Source of the DNA: Pseudomonadota bacterium
GTDB lineage: Bacteria; Pseudomonadota; Alphaproteobacteria; Acetobacterales; Acetobacteraceae
Direction of reading: 5' to 3'
Assembly (NCBI GenBank): GCA_021841985.1
Contig: JAKCCP010000318.1
Coordinates: forward strand, 1-14,213
DNA length: 14,213 bases
The stretch's first letter is position 1, and every line of letters begins with the position of its first letter. The notes beneath the pieces are model-generated. The model had not been told where the DNA came from, searched no databases, and saw only the letters and a program-made list of their open reading frames with translations. The position numbers and the translations under genes were made by a program. Of the stretch, positions 13,709 through 14,213 are shown piece after piece.

Positions 13709-13883
13709 AACCAGGGTCGATCCTTACTCAGAAAGCAAAAACCCTTGCCAGATTCCCACAAACCGTTCACAAATTCGTGTCATGCAAACTGAATTTTTCC
13801 CGCGTGCTGCGGTCGCCGTCGCCGACGCTCCCGGCGAGGAGAACGGTGCGGCGACGACGCGGGTGATCTAGCGGCAGGGCAGG

Positions 13884-14213
13884 ATGGCGGCGAATCCCGC
13901 CCGCGCCTCGCCCCGTAGTCTCTCTTCCCGGCTGCTGTGGCTGACCTTGGCGATCGTTCTGGTCACCGAAGCGCTGATCTTTTTTCCGAGCCTCGGCCAT
14001 GAGCGCCGCGCCTGGCTCCAACGCCATGTCCGTGAGGCCAATATCGCCGCCCTCGCCGTCGCCGGCGCGCCGCACGGCCTCCTCGACCCGACGACGCGCG
14101 ATGACCTGCTTCGGCTCTCGGGCGATGAGCTGATCCGGCTCCATCGCGCCTCCGGGGTCGAGCTGGTGCTCGCCCCGCCGGAGGAGATCGCGCCGGTCGC
14201 GCGCTATGATCTC
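13884..14213 (+). CDS. Sensor histidine kinase, N-terminal fragment (runs off the window)
   Basis: There are 110 codons before the sequence ends in frame. An N-terminal arginine-containing stretch leads to a membrane helix at about 17-37 (RLLWLTLAIVLVTEALIFFP). It continues as HERRAWLQRHVREANIAALA and a mixed alpha/beta periplasmic sensor part. The pattern S-x-R-L-L-x-L-T...E-x-L-I-F-x-P-S and WL-x-x-R-x-x-x-A-x-x-A-A-L-A is one I know from alphaproteobacterial HAMP-containing sensor kinases. The kinase core, histidine and HAMP region lie beyond the window, so the call depends on this N-terminal type only. AGGGCAGG precedes the ATG closely. The frame is closed upstream by a TAG at 13869-13871. 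The 175-base gap to the previous gene is A/T-richer in its first half and may hold the promoter, but no clear one is seen. Confidence 0.7.
   Translation, partial: MAANPARASPRSLSSRLLWLTLAIVLVTEALIFFPSLGHERRAWLQRHVREANIAALAVAGAPHGLLDPTTRDDLLRLSGDELIRLHRASGVELVLAPPEEIAPVARYDL

Noticed and set aside
1..14213. Mobile elements, CRISPR, tRNA or rRNA genes, defence or biosynthetic islands
   Set aside because: No transposase, integrase, regularly spaced repeats, tRNA cloverleaf or unknown multi-gene block was found; gene order and composition are those of a core chromosome region.

Overview
This is a GC-rich chromosomal window dominated by long, recognisable housekeeping genes, nearly all on the minus strand. 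The products look alphaproteobacterial, most likely Rhodospirillales/Acetobacteraceae. Reasons: the first GTPase domain of Der carries NKAE; YidC has a lysine where gammaproteobacterial YidC has the conserved arginine; a COQ9/TetR-like gene follows mltG; and the der-bamB gap holds an A/T-rich palindromic repeat that, from memory, resembles one scattered through Acetobacteraceae genomes. The family assignment is inference; the class assignment is fairly safe.

Layout from left to right. 1-67: the first codons of thrC (minus). 189-3739: an envelope-assembly operon read leftwards, a YfgM-like membrane protein, then bamB, then der. The same order is known from enterobacteria. A good sigma-70-like promoter precedes it, and the repeat element sits between bamB and der. 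3861-4232: a small plus-strand lipoprotein of unknown function, ending in five tandem 14-bp repeats. 4318-9553: a fatty-acid cluster read leftwards, fabD-fabG-acpP-fabF-mltG, followed by a COQ9/TetR-like gene with a proline-rich tail. A TTGACA/TATAGG promoter precedes fabD, and acpP may have its own. 9625-12871: the classical rpmH-rnpA-yidD-yidC-engB cluster, read leftwards, with a strong promoter and a structured leader upstream of rpmH. 12986-13708 (plus): a DedA/TVP38-type membrane protein divergent from rpmH. 13884 to the end (plus): the N-terminus of a sensor histidine kinase cut by the window edge.

Together the window is a cell-envelope and growth neighbourhood. It covers ribosome and RNase P parts, inner-membrane insertion (YidC/YidD), ribosome-assembly GTPases (EngB, Der), fatty-acid synthesis, glycan-strand termination (MltG), a possible ubiquinone-related factor, and outer-membrane assembly (BamB, YfgM-like). 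I see no phage, transposase, CRISPR, toxin-antitoxin or defence genes, and no new multi-gene system. The points worth a second look are small: the repeat element, the tandem repeat at a gene end, a G-quadruplex motif in a coding tail, the rpmH leader hairpin, and dyads in a divergent control region.
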